Source: Planctomycetota bacterium (GTDB lineage: Bacteria; Planctomycetota; Phycisphaerae; Phycisphaerales; SM1A02). Taken from it: DNA of 64,000 nt. Made by a program: the position numbers and the translations under genes. Positions 19,113 to 27,402 of this stretch are shown here, piece by piece (the first letter of the stretch is position 1; each line of letters starts with the position of its first letter). The notes below the pieces were generated by a model. The model did no database searches, was not told the origin of the DNA, and saw only the letters and a list, made by a program, of their open reading frames with translations. The DNA lies in contig VGXR01000003.1 of NCBI GenBank assembly GCA_016873255.1, positions 16,117-80,116 on the forward strand, read 5' to 3'.

Positions 19113-19123
19113 ATCCTCGCCCC

Positions 19124-20320
19124 GTGCCCGACGCAGCGCCAGCCCCCGCCGCCGTACGCGCGATCGCCGCGTTCGCGCGCCGCTTCGGCGGCCGGCCCGC
19201 GGCGCTCGCCCGGGCCCCCGGCCGCGTCAACCTGGTTGGCGAGCACGTCGACTATGCAGATGGGTGCGTGCTGCCGATCGGCATCGACCTCGATTGCGTG
19301 GCCGCGGTGCGGGTGGCGTCCGACGGTCGCTGGCGGGCGTGGAGCGAGGACCTGGCATCGCTTGCCGAGCTGCCCGCGCCAGCCGACCCGCGGCCGCTCG
19401 CCGTCGGCGATGCGGCGTGGTCGAACCTCGCGCTCGGGGTGCTGGCCGGCTTCTCTCGCGAGGGAGTCAAGGTGCCGCCGCTCGAGATGGCCTTGGCGAG
19501 CGACGTCCCCATCGGCGCGGGCCTGAGCTCGAGCGCGGCGTTCGCGGTCTCGCTCGGCACGGCAGTGGCCGAGGCGCTCTCGGCGCCGCTCTTCGGCCTG
19601 CCGCTCGCGCGGCTCTGCCAGGAGGCCGAGGGCGCGTTCCGAGGCGTGCCTTGCGGCATGATGGACCCGGTGACATGCGCGCTCGCGCGCGAGGGCCATG
19701 CGCTCCTCATCGACTGCCGGACGCTCGATGTCCGCTTCGTGCCGTTCCCGCCCGAGTCGCGCGCGCAGCTCCTGGTGTTCGACAGCGGCGTGCACCGCTC
19801 GCTGGAGGACGGCCGGTACGCGCAGCGGCGCCGCGAGGTGGAGGAGGCCACGCGCGCCCTGCGCGCGACGTCGCTGCGGGACGTCGACGAGGTGGCGCTG
19901 CGGACGGCGCGCCTGCCGGAGCTCCTCGAGCGCCGCGCGCGCCACGTGGTGCGCGAGATGCAGCGCGTGCAGCTCGGCGCCAACGCGCTCCGCCGCGGCG
20001 ACCTCGACGTCTTCGGGCTCTTCATGGCGCAGGGGCACCAGTCGCTGCGCGATGACTTCGCCGTGAGCACGCGCGAGCTCGACGCCATCGTCGACGAGGC
20101 GCGCGCCGTGGGCTCCGGAGGCGGCGTCTTCGGCGCGCGCATGACGGGCGCGGGCTTCGGCGGCAGCGTGATCGTGCTCGCCGATGCCGCGCAGCCGGGC
20201 GTCGGAGACCGCATCGCGGCGGGCGCGGCGCGCCGGCTCGGCCGCCGGCCGGCGTGGCGGCGCGTCCACGCGGCGGCGGGGGCGTCCGTGATCCCGGCCG
20301 CGCGCTGGCCCGGCGCGTAG
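19124..20320 (+). CDS. galK: Galactokinase
   Basis: 398-aa GHMP-superfamily kinase that phosphorylates galactose to galactose-1-phosphate in the Leloir pathway. The galactokinase signature GRVNLVGEHVDYADG lies near residues 34-48, the ATP-binding motif GAGLSSSAA is near 129-137, and motif 3 GAGFGGS is near 345-351. Length matches GalK (about 380-400 aa). The start is GTG at 19124; no strong ribosome binding site is visible in the short upstream gap. No galT, galE or galM lies nearby, so the cluster is not a full gal operon; a related sugar kinase specificity cannot be excluded. Confidence 0.85.
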   Translation: MPDAAPAPAAVRAIAAFARRFGGRPAALARAPGRVNLVGEHVDYADGCVLPIGIDLDCVAAVRVASDGRWRAWSEDLASLAELPAPADPRPLAVGDAAWSNLALGVLAGFSREGVKVPPLEMALASDVPIGAGLSSSAAFAVSLGTAVAEALSAPLFGLPLARLCQEAEGAFRGVPCGMMDPVTCALAREGHALLIDCRTLDVRFVPFPPESRAQLLVFDSGVHRSLEDGRYAQRRREVEEATRALRATSLRDVDEVALRTARLPELLERRARHVVREMQRVQLGANALRRGDLDVFGLFMAQGHQSLRDDFAVSTRELDAIVDEARAVGSGGGVFGARMTGAGFGGSVIVLADAAQPGVGDRIAAGAARRLGRRPAWRRVHAAAGASVIPAARWPGA

Positions 20321-20329
20321 GCTGCCTGC

Positions 20330-21724
20330 ATGCGCATCACGATCCTCGGCGCCGCCGGCGAGGTGACCGGCAGCGGCTACCTGGTGGAGACCGCGAAGTC
20401 CCGCGTGCTCGTTGACTTCGGCCTGTTCCAGGGGCGCGGCTCGGGCAACGGCAAGAACCGCGAGCTTGGCCCCGTGGAGCCCCCGCGCCTCGACGCCGTG
20501 GTGCTGACGCACGCGCACATCGACCATGTCGGGCGGCTGCCGCTCCTCGACGGGCTGCGCTGCCCCGTCCACGCCACGCGCGCCACGTGCGAGCTGGCCG
20601 AGCTCCTGCTGCGCGACTCCGCGTCCATCCAGGCGGGCGACGCCGAGCGCGAGAACCGCTGGAAGGAACGCACCGGCCAGGAACCCGACGCGGTCCCCCT
20701 CTACGGCGTGAAGGAGGTGGAGCGCGTGTGCGAGCGGTTCAGGGGGCACGGCTACGGCGAGGCCGTGGAGGTGGCCGACGGCGTCTCGTTGCGCTTCCAG
20801 GACGCGGGCCACATCCTGGGCTCCGCGAGCGTCGAGATGCGGGTTACCGAGGGCGGCACCACGCGCACCGTGGTCTTCTCCGGCGACATCGGCCAGGGCC
20901 GCATGCCCATCCTGAAGGACCCGGTCCCGTGCCCGCAGGCGGACCTGGTGTTCCTGGAGTCCACCTACGGCGACCGCAACCACCGTCCCGCCGAGCAGAC
21001 GCTCGCCGAGCTGCGCGGCATCCTCGAGCAGAGCGCGTGGCAGAAGAAGAAGGTGCTGGTGCCGAGCTTCGCGGTGGGCCGCGCCCAGCTCCTGCTGCAC
21101 GTTCTGGCGGAGATCGCACGCGAGGGCACGGCGCCGCAGGTGCCCGTCTACCTCGACAGCCCCATGGCCATCCGCGCCACCGAGATCTACATGAAGTACC
21201 CGGAGGAGTTCGACGCGGAGTCGATCGGCCGCGCCCGAAGCGGCCAGACGCGGCGCGAGCTGGCGAGCGTCACCATGTGCGTCACGCCGCAGCAGAGCCG
21301 CGAGCTGAACGACCGCTGGGACCCGGCGGTGGTCATCGCCGGCGGCGGCATGTGCGAGGGCGGCCGCATCCTGCACCACCTGCGGCACAATCTCTGGAAG
21401 CGCGGCGTCCAGGTGCTGCTCACGAGCTTCATGGCGGAAGGTTCGCTCGGCCGAAGGCTCGTGGACGGCGCCAAGTCGGTCCGCATCTTCCGGGAGGACG
21501 TCGTGGTGCGGGCCGACGTCCGCACCGTCAACGGCCTGAGCGCCCATGCCGGGCAGGGCGGGCTGGAGTCATGGTTGGCGCCGGGCGGTTCGCCTGCCGC
21601 CCGGCGGGTGGTGCTCACGCACGGCGAGGATCGGCAGCGGGCGGCGCTGGCGGACCTGCTTGCGGCGCGCCACGGGTGCTCCGTGGAGCGCCCGGGCCGG
21701 TTTGCGACCGTCGAATTGCGCTAG
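20330..21724 (+). CDS. Beta-CASP metallo-beta-lactamase (RNase/CPSF-like)
   Basis: 464-aa hydrolase. The metal-binding motif HAHIDH is at residues 61-66, further ligands lie in DAGHILGS and SGDIG, and a beta-CASP domain follows (VLVPSFAVGRAQLLLHVL, YLDSPMA), ending with an RMMBL region (GLSAHAGQGGLESWL, LTHGE). Proteins of this arrangement cleave RNA like archaeal/eukaryotic CPSF73 (for example TTHA0252 of Thermus). It probably acts in mRNA turnover in the cytoplasm. It starts 9 bases after galactokinase and could be cotranscribed with it. T-rich hairpin-like sequence follows the stop (21745-21763). Confidence 0.86.
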   Translation: MRITILGAAGEVTGSGYLVETAKSRVLVDFGLFQGRGSGNGKNRELGPVEPPRLDAVVLTHAHIDHVGRLPLLDGLRCPVHATRATCELAELLLRDSASIQAGDAERENRWKERTGQEPDAVPLYGVKEVERVCERFRGHGYGEAVEVADGVSLRFQDAGHILGSASVEMRVTEGGTTRTVVFSGDIGQGRMPILKDPVPCPQADLVFLESTYGDRNHRPAEQTLAELRGILEQSAWQKKKVLVPSFAVGRAQLLLHVLAEIAREGTAPQVPVYLDSPMAIRATEIYMKYPEEFDAESIGRARSGQTRRELASVTMCVTPQQSRELNDRWDPAVVIAGGGMCEGGRILHHLRHNLWKRGVQVLLTSFMAEGSLGRRLVDGAKSVRIFREDVVVRADVRTVNGLSAHAGQGGLESWLAPGGSPAARRVVLTHGEDRQRAALADLLAARHGCSVERPGRFATVELR

Positions 21725-21894
21725 CCGCCGGGCGCGCGATTTTGCGGCCTTTTCGCCGGTTTTCCGCGCGTGCCCCGGCGCCCGGCCATTTGCGAATCCG
21801 CTGCCGATGCCGGTGCGTATGGTCCCGGTCCGCAGGTGGCCTCCGGGATCGGTTATCCTTCACGGCCGTCCCCGAAACGCAGACAGGATTCCAG

Positions 21895-22386
21895 ATGAAG
21901 CCGTCCCGCCTCGCCGTCCCGTTCGTCCTCGCCGTCCTCGCCCTGCAGGGGTGCTACACCCCGCAGCCGACCACGCTGTACCGGTCGGAGAAACTGCCGG
22001 AGACCCACTGGTACGAGCTCGAGGCCGGTGACTCGCGCATCAAGGTCCTGCCCGCGGCCCTCCAGAACGCCGTCACGCAGCAGCGCCAGGAAGTGGCAGC
22101 CGAGATGGCGGACAAGGGCGCCGTCTCGACGGACCTCTCCAAGAAGATCGCCGACCTCGACGAGACCTGCAACGGCGCGTACCTGGTGTCGTTCGACGCC
22201 ATTGCCTCGAACCCCACCCCCGACCTCAACGGCCAGTTCGAGAGCTGGGACCGCCGCCGGCAGAACGACTCGATGGTCTACAACCAGAACCTCCGCTCCC
22301 TCGCCGACGAGTGGAGCCGCTTCTGGCTGATGGAACGCCCGGGTGGCACGCCGTACGACACGGTGAACACCACCGGCCGCTACTGA
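21895..22386 (+). CDS. Small lipoprotein, unknown function
   Basis: 163-aa protein with a clear lipobox, LALQGC (Cys at about residue 20), so it is probably anchored in the envelope. The mature part is polar, with a Lys/Asp/Glu-rich helical stretch (NAVTQQRQEVAAEMADKGA) and Tyr/Trp-rich ends. CAGGA lies about 8 bases before the ATG. I do not recognise the family. Its last two sense codons and the TGA stop form the first copy of a five-unit 15-bp tandem repeat. In the four later copies the stop position reads TGG, so one base change would extend the protein with a repeated SVRYW unit. Confidence 0.7.
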   Translation: MKPSRLAVPFVLAVLALQGCYTPQPTTLYRSEKLPETHWYELEAGDSRIKVLPAALQNAVTQQRQEVAAEMADKGAVSTDLSKKIADLDETCNGAYLVSFDAIASNPTPDLNGQFESWDRRRQNDSMVYNQNLRSLADEWSRFWLMERPGGTPYDTVNTTGRY

Positions 22387-22452
22387 TCGGTTCGCTACTG
22401 GTCAGTTCGCTACTGGTCAGTTCGCTACTGGTCGGTTCGCTACTGGTCGGTT
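22378..22452 (+). repeat. Five 15-bp tandem repeats overlapping a stop codon
   Basis: Five back-to-back copies of CGCTACTGRTCRGTT start at 22378, 22393, 22408, 22423 and 22438. Copies differ only at the two R positions. The unit is five codons long and stays in frame with the lipoprotein gene: copy 1 holds its TGA stop and copies 2-5 have TGG there. A decayed sixth copy follows before the convergent transporter gene ends at 22467. Confidence 0.93.
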
Positions 22453-22466
22453 CGCCACCGAGCGAT

Positions 22467-24128
22467 TCACGCGGGCTCGTCCTGCTCCTGTGCTCCGTCC
22501 GTGCCCGGTGCCCTCGTCGCCCCGTTGCCCGCGAGGTAGGTCGCGGCCTTGGCCGCGTGGTGGGCCATGCGGTCCGCGTAGCGCATGGCGTCGAGCCCGC
22601 GGATGGCGCGCTCCGGGTCGAGCGCGCCGGTGGCGGTGCGGTTGAGCGCCGCGGTGCGCTCGGCCTTCCGCCGCGCGCCGAGCGCCGATGACGCGGCCTT
22701 GAGCGATGCGAGCGGCAGCGGCGACGACGGGTCCGCAAGCCATGACCGGAATGCCTCGAGCGCGGCAGCCGCCTCCGCGAGGTACTCGTCGACCTCCGGC
22801 ACCGTTGCGGGCGCGTGCCCGATGCGCCGGAGGTTGCGAACATCGCCGACGAGGCGTGCGAGGTGGTCGAGCGCACCCACCGACCCGCGCTGCAGGTCCA
22901 CCGTGCCCCGGTCGCCCTCCGGCACCGCGATCTCCCCGAGGAACTCGCGCGTGGCCTCGAGGCTGTGCGAGGCGTTGTCGATGCGGTCCTCGAGCGCGTC
23001 GTCGCGGCCCCGGAGCGCGGCAAGGCCGAGGTCGGTCACGGCTGCGGCGGCCTGCAGGAGCCCGCGACGCGCGGTGGCGGCCGCGACGCCGGGCACCTCG
23101 AGCGCGCTGCGGTCGTACTGCACCACGGGCGGGATGCCCGACGTGTCCGGCACGAAGAAGGCGATCGCGCGTGCCCACGCGCGGGGCGCGGCCACCAGCG
23201 GCACCAGGCCCAGGCCCGTGAACGCGGTGTGGAAGGCGGCGATCGCCACGGGGCCCTCCGGTGCGCCGAGCATGCTGCCCGCGGCGGCGCCGACCGCGTG
23301 CGCGAACCACGCGAGCGGCGCGAACGCAAGCATGGCGATCGCGGCCTGCACCGAGGCGCAGGTGGTCCACGCCGCGGCGATGCGCCGGGCGCTTGCGCGC
23401 GTGCCGAGCGTGGCCAGCAGGCCGGTGCTGGTGGTGCCGACGCTGGCGCCGACGGCAAGGTGCGCGGCCACGTCCCACGCGATCGCGCCGCCCTGCAGCC
23501 CGACGATCGCCAGCGCGATCGGCGCGGCGCTCGACTGCATCGCCACGCCGAGGAGGATGCCGATGGCAACGGTGCCGAGCCGCCCCGCGACCGACGTCGC
23601 CTCCTGCGACCCGAGGTCGAGCAGCGCCGCTATGTCGCCGACGCCTTCTCGCACCACGGCGATCGCGAAGAGCAGCACTGCCGCGCCGGCGATGGCGGTC
23701 CCCGCATGGCGCCACGGGCCGCGCCCGAGCGTGCGCAGCAGGGCGCCAACCGCCACCAGCGGCATCAGCACGCTCGATGCATCTCGGCTCAGGCCGACGG
23801 TCGCCACGATCCAGGTGGTGCTCGAGGTGCCGACCGTCGCGCCGGCGACCACGGGCACCGCCGAGGCCGTCGTCAGCATGCCCGCGGTCACGAAGCCGAT
23901 GGTGGCGAGCACCGTGGCGCTCGAGGCCTGCGTGGCGACGGTCATCGCGACGCCCGCCCCGAAGCCCTGCGTGGGCCGCGCCGTGACGCGCTGCAGCGAC
24001 CGGCGCAGGCCCGGGCCGGCCAGCGACTTCAGGCCCTCGGTGAGGAGCGTCATCCCGAGGAGGAACAGCCCGACGCCGCCGAGCAGCTGCGCGATGCCGT
24101 GCCAGTGGATCTGCGGGTCAGCCTGCAA
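22467..24128 (-). CDS. Na+/Pi cotransporter (NptA-like) with PhoU-like tail
   Basis: 553-aa membrane protein. The two inverted Na/Pi-cotransporter repeats are recognisable from the Gln/Ser-rich motifs TQASSATVLATIGFV and, in the second half, MQSSAAPIALAIVGL, each followed by a GASVGTTSTG-like or GATVGTSSTT-like motif. The last 200 residues are soluble and helical, like the PhoU domain found in many NptA/YjbB proteins. It would import or export phosphate coupled to sodium. The start is TTG at 24128, the first possible start after an in-frame TGA; that TGA is the stop codon of the zinc-finger gene just upstream. Confidence 0.83.
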   Translation of the reverse strand: MQADPQIHWHGIAQLLGGVGLFLLGMTLLTEGLKSLAGPGLRRSLQRVTARPTQGFGAGVAMTVATQASSATVLATIGFVTAGMLTTASAVPVVAGATVGTSSTTWIVATVGLSRDASSVLMPLVAVGALLRTLGRGPWRHAGTAIAGAAVLLFAIAVVREGVGDIAALLDLGSQEATSVAGRLGTVAIGILLGVAMQSSAAPIALAIVGLQGGAIAWDVAAHLAVGASVGTTSTGLLATLGTRASARRIAAAWTTCASVQAAIAMLAFAPLAWFAHAVGAAAGSMLGAPEGPVAIAAFHTAFTGLGLVPLVAAPRAWARAIAFFVPDTSGIPPVVQYDRSALEVPGVAAATARRGLLQAAAAVTDLGLAALRGRDDALEDRIDNASHSLEATREFLGEIAVPEGDRGTVDLQRGSVGALDHLARLVGDVRNLRRIGHAPATVPEVDEYLAEAAAALEAFRSWLADPSSPLPLASLKAASSALGARRKAERTAALNRTATGALDPERAIRGLDAMRYADRMAHHAAKAATYLAGNGATRAPGTDGAQEQDEPA

Positions 24129-24143
24129 CGCGGGGCGCTTGCG

Positions 24144-24497
24144 TCAGGAAGCTCGAGCGTCGCCGCCGACGCGCCAGGACGGCATCCAGGAGAAGAGCCG
24201 GTCGAGCATCGGGCTGGTGGTCTTCTGGTGCCTGGCCAGCGCCTCGAACTCGCCCGCGTCGAAGTAGACGCCTCCGCAGGCGGTGCACTGGTCGACCATC
24301 ACCGACCCCATTGCGTGCTCCTTCATCTGGCCGCCGCACTTCGGGCAGCGCATCCAGTGGGCCGCCTTCTCCGCCGCTCGCCGCGCCTCCGCGCGCCGCG
24401 CGTCAAGCTGCGTGCGCAGCGCTGCGAGGGCCTGCTGGTCCTTCTCGTGGAACTGGCGCTCCGCCTCGTTGTAGCCGGTGGTGTCTGGGGTGGACAT
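24144..24497 (-). CDS. TFIIB-type zinc-finger small protein
   Basis: 117-aa protein with a helical N-terminal half (QALAALRTQLDARRAEARRAAEKAA) and a zinc ribbon CPKCGG-X14-CTACGGVYFDAGEFEAL, the zf-TFIIB signature of small bacterial zinc-ribbon proteins. These bind zinc; their cellular role is unclear. The gene lies in the same frame as the downstream Na/Pi transporter, separated only by its TGA and 15 bases, so tight coupling is likely. It may monitor or assist that transporter, but this is speculation. Confidence 0.75.
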   Translation of the reverse strand: MSTPDTTGYNEAERQFHEKDQQALAALRTQLDARRAEARRAAEKAAHWMRCPKCGGQMKEHAMGSVMVDQCTACGGVYFDAGEFEALARHQKTTSPMLDRLFSWMPSWRVGGDARAS

Positions 24498-24528
24498 CGT
24501 GGCGGTGAGGATACCCCCGCCGTGCGCC

Positions 24529-25383
24529 TCACGCGTCGCAGGCGCGCACGGCGGCGGCGAGCGCCTGCTCCGCGTCGCCTCGCGGCATGAACTCCTGCGC
24601 CACCCACCCCTTGAAGCCGGTGTCGGCGATCGCCGCGCAGATGCCGCGGTAGCTCAGCTCCTGCGTGTCGTCCAGGTTGGAGCGCCCGGGATTGCCCGCG
24701 GTGTGGTAGTGGGCGATCCACGCATGGTGGTCGCGGATGGTGCGGATCACGTCACCCTCCATCACCTGCATGTGGTAGATGTCGTAGAGCAGCCGGAACC
24801 GGTCGCTCCCCACCTGCTTGCAGAGCTCCACGCCCCAGGCCGTGCGGTCGCACATGTAGTCGCGGTGATCCACCTTGGAGTTGAGCAGCTCCATGATCAC
24901 CGTCACGCCCGAGCGCTCGGCGAGCGGCATGATTCGGCGCAGGCCCGCCGCGCAGTTGCGCAGGCCCTCGGCGTCGGCCATGCCGTCGCGGTTGCCGCTG
25001 AAGACGATCATCTGCGGGATGCCGGCGGCACCCACCTCGGGGAGCAGCTCCTCGCTCCGCTTCACCAGCTGGTCGTGGTGCTCGGTGCGGTTCCAGCCCT
25101 TCGTGATGCCGCCCGGGCCGTTGGCCACGGCGCACTGCAGGCCCGCGGCCTTCACCGTGGCCCACTGCGGCTCGTCGAGGAGGTCCACGGCCCCGATGCC
25201 GCAGCGCCTGGCCATGGCGCAGAGGTCCTCGAGCTTCATGCCGCCGAAGCACCACGCGCACACGCTCTGGCGGATCCGCCCCTTGGGCTGCGCCGCCGCC
25301 GCGGTGACGTCGGCGGTGCCCGCGAGGGCTGCGGCCCCCGCGGAGGCCGCAATCCCGGCTCGGAGGAAGTCGCGTCGTTCCAT
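24529..25383 (-). CDS. Tat-exported TIM-barrel sugar isomerase-like protein
   Basis: 284-aa protein. The N-terminus MERRDFLRAG is a twin-arginine type signal (RRDFLRA) followed by an Ala-rich hydrophobic stretch, so it is probably exported folded. The body is an AP-endonuclease family 2 / hydroxypyruvate isomerase-like barrel, with the metal-ligand Glu in IMELLNSK, YDIYHMQVMEGD, and HYHTAGNPGR near the active site. Hydroxypyruvate isomerase (Hyi) matches best in these motifs. A periplasmic location is common for planctomycete members. It diverges from the hydroxyproline-type epimerase gene, with 46 bases between start codons. Confidence 0.78.
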   Translation of the reverse strand: MERRDFLRAGIAASAGAAALAGTADVTAAAAQPKGRIRQSVCAWCFGGMKLEDLCAMARRCGIGAVDLLDEPQWATVKAAGLQCAVANGPGGITKGWNRTEHHDQLVKRSEELLPEVGAAGIPQMIVFSGNRDGMADAEGLRNCAAGLRRIMPLAERSGVTVIMELLNSKVDHRDYMCDRTAWGVELCKQVGSDRFRLLYDIYHMQVMEGDVIRTIRDHHAWIAHYHTAGNPGRSNLDDTQELSYRGICAAIADTGFKGWVAQEFMPRGDAEQALAAAVRACDA

Positions 25384-25429
25384 GCGCGCAAGGTACCGGG
25401 TGCGTGCGCACCGTCCCTATCCTGCGTCC

Positions 25430-26422
25430 ATGAGCGCCGGTGAAGCGATCACCTTCGTCGACAGCCACACGGAGGGCGAGCCGACGCGCACCGTGCTCTC
25501 CGGCGGGCCCGCGCTCGCGGGCCGGACCGTCGCGGAGATGGCCGCCGACCTCGGCGGCCGGCACGACTGGTTCCGCGCCGCATGCGTGAACGAGCCGCGC
25601 GGCCACGATGTGCTGGTGGGCGCGATGCTCGTGCCCTCGCCGGACCCGGACTGCGTCGTGGGCGTGATCTTCTTCAACAACGCGGGCGTCCTCGGGATGT
25701 GCGGCCACGGCACCATCGGCGTGGTGCGGACGCTCGCGCACCTGGGGCGCATCGAACGGTCGGCGCGGCGCACCGTGCGGCTCGACACGCCGGTCGGTAC
25801 GGTGTCCGCGACGCTCGTGCCCGGGGACGACGGCACCGCCGCCGTGGAGGTGGAGAACGTGCCCGCGCGCGTCGCCGTGCGGGACCTGGCGCTCGACCTC
25901 GGCGGCGGCCGCCGCGTCACGGGCGACGTCGCGTGGGGCGGCAACGGCTTCTACCTCTGCGCCGACCACGGAGAGCGGCTCGACGTGGGCAACTGGCGCG
26001 CGCTCACCGACCTGTCGCTGCGCATCCGCGCCGCGCTCGATGCGCTCGGGCCCGGCGCCGCAGGCGGCGTGCGCGTGGACCACGTGGAGCTTGTCGGCCC
26101 GCCGCACGACCCGCGCAACAGCGCCCGCAACTTCGTCCTGTGCCCGGGCGGCGCATACGACCGCTCGCCCTGCGGCACGGGCACCAGCGCCAAGCTCGCG
26201 TGCCTCGCCGCGCGCGGTGCGCTCGCGCCGGGTGACGTGTGGCGGCAGGAATCCGTGGTCGGGAGCGTGTTCGAGTCGTGGTACCGGGCCGCGCCCGGCG
26301 GCGGGATCGTCCCCGTCATCCGCGGCCGCGCGTGGATCACCGCCGAGGGCTCGCTCGTGCTCGAGGCCTCCGACCCGTTCCGCCACGGCATCGTGCCGCA
26401 CGCGTCCGTCCCCGACCGATGA
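25430..26422 (+). CDS. Proline racemase family: probable 4-hydroxyproline 2-epimerase
   Basis: 330-aa PLP-independent racemase. Both catalytic cysteines are present: Cys91 in MCGHGTIG and Cys248 in SPCGTGTSA, which separates epimerases from the Thr/Cys dehydratases of the family. Near the N-terminus DSHTEGEPTR is the usual signature. It would convert trans-4-hydroxy-L-proline to cis-4-hydroxy-D-proline. The DapA-family gene overlapping its stop by 4 bp supports the hydroxyproline route over proline racemisation, because a pyrroline-hydroxycarboxylate deaminase acts later in that pathway. The D-hydroxyproline oxidase of the route is not in the window. Confidence 0.8.
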   Translation: MSAGEAITFVDSHTEGEPTRTVLSGGPALAGRTVAEMAADLGGRHDWFRAACVNEPRGHDVLVGAMLVPSPDPDCVVGVIFFNNAGVLGMCGHGTIGVVRTLAHLGRIERSARRTVRLDTPVGTVSATLVPGDDGTAAVEVENVPARVAVRDLALDLGGGRRVTGDVAWGGNGFYLCADHGERLDVGNWRALTDLSLRIRAALDALGPGAAGGVRVDHVELVGPPHDPRNSARNFVLCPGGAYDRSPCGTGTSAKLACLAARGALAPGDVWRQESVVGSVFESWYRAAPGGGIVPVIRGRAWITAEGSLVLEASDPFRHGIVPHASVPDR

Positions 26423-27369
26423 ACACCCCCATGCAGCACCAGCCCATGCAGCGCGCCGACTGGCACGGAGTCTTCCCCGCCATCACCACGCCGCTCCGCG
26501 CCGACGACACGATCGACCTCGAGCTCTTCGGCCGCCATGCCGCATGGATGGTGCAGCATGGGTGCTCCGCAGTCGTGACCCCCGGCTCGCTGGGCGAGGG
26601 TGGGCTCCTCTCGATGGACGAGAAGCGATCGCTCTGGCGTGCCGCCGTGCAGTCGGTCGGTGCTTCCGTTCCCGTGGTGGCCGCGGTCGGCGCCTGCTCG
26701 ACGCGCGAGGCCGTGGACATCGCGCGGGCCGCGCAGGCCGAGGGCTGCCGCGGGCTGATGGTGCTCCCGCCCTACGCGTACCGGGGCCGCTGGCGCGAGA
26801 CGCGCACGCACTTCGCGCGCATCCTCGAAAGCACGCCGCTCGGCTGCATGCTCTACAACAACCCGCCCGCCTACGGCACCGACGTGCTGCCGGAGCAGGC
26901 CGCGGAACTCGCGCGCGACCACGCGAACCTGCACGCCGTCAAGGAATCGAGCGGCGACATCCGCCGCATGACCGCCATCCGCGCCGTCGCCGGCGACCGC
27001 CTCTGCGTGTTCGTCGGGATCGACGACATGGTGCTCGAGGGCGTGGCCGCGGGAGCGGAGGGCTGGATCGCGGGCCTCGTGAACGGTTTCCCCGCCGAGA
27101 CCGTGCGGCTCTTCGAGCTGGCCGTCGATGCGCGTTCCGACCCCGCCCGCATGGAGGATGCCGAGGAGCTCTACCGCTGGTTCCTGCCGCTCCTGCGGCT
27201 CGATGCCGTGCCGGAGTTCGTGCACCTGGTGAAGCTCGCGCAGGCGCGCGCCGGCTGGGGGAGCGAGCGCCTGCGCCTGCCGCGCCTGCCGCTCGAACCC
27301 GCCCTCCGCGATCGTGCCATGAGCGTGATCGACGTGGCCATGAAGGTGCGGCCCGCGATCGCCCGCTGA
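26419..27369 (+). CDS. DapA-family lyase, probable hydroxyproline-pathway deaminase
   Basis: 316-aa TIM-barrel enzyme of the dihydrodipicolinate synthase / N-acetylneuraminate lyase superfamily. Schiff-base Lys175 is in HAVKESSGD, Tyr146 in LYNNPPAYG, and the GSLGEGG motif near residue 56 replaces the GTTGE of DapA, arguing against a lysine biosynthesis role. Coupling (ATGA overlap) to the hydroxyproline epimerase suggests pyrroline-4-hydroxy-2-carboxylate deaminase, producing 2-ketoglutarate semialdehyde. Another keto-acid aldolase or lyase activity remains possible. Confidence 0.75.
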   Translation: MNTPMQHQPMQRADWHGVFPAITTPLRADDTIDLELFGRHAAWMVQHGCSAVVTPGSLGEGGLLSMDEKRSLWRAAVQSVGASVPVVAAVGACSTREAVDIARAAQAEGCRGLMVLPPYAYRGRWRETRTHFARILESTPLGCMLYNNPPAYGTDVLPEQAAELARDHANLHAVKESSGDIRRMTAIRAVAGDRLCVFVGIDDMVLEGVAAGAEGWIAGLVNGFPAETVRLFELAVDARSDPARMEDAEELYRWFLPLLRLDAVPEFVHLVKLAQARAGWGSERLRLPRLPLEPALRDRAMSVIDVAMKVRPAIAR

Positions 27370-27402
27370 CCGCATGCGGCCGCCGCGCCGCGCCCGGCGC
27401 GT

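Noticed and set aside
21745..21763. T-rich hairpin after the beta-CASP gene as a terminator
   Set aside because: The stem is only 4 bp (CGGC/GCCG) before GTTTT, too weak to call.
22378..22452. CRISPR-like array
   Set aside because: The repeats are only 15 bp and directly adjacent, with no spacers and no cas genes.
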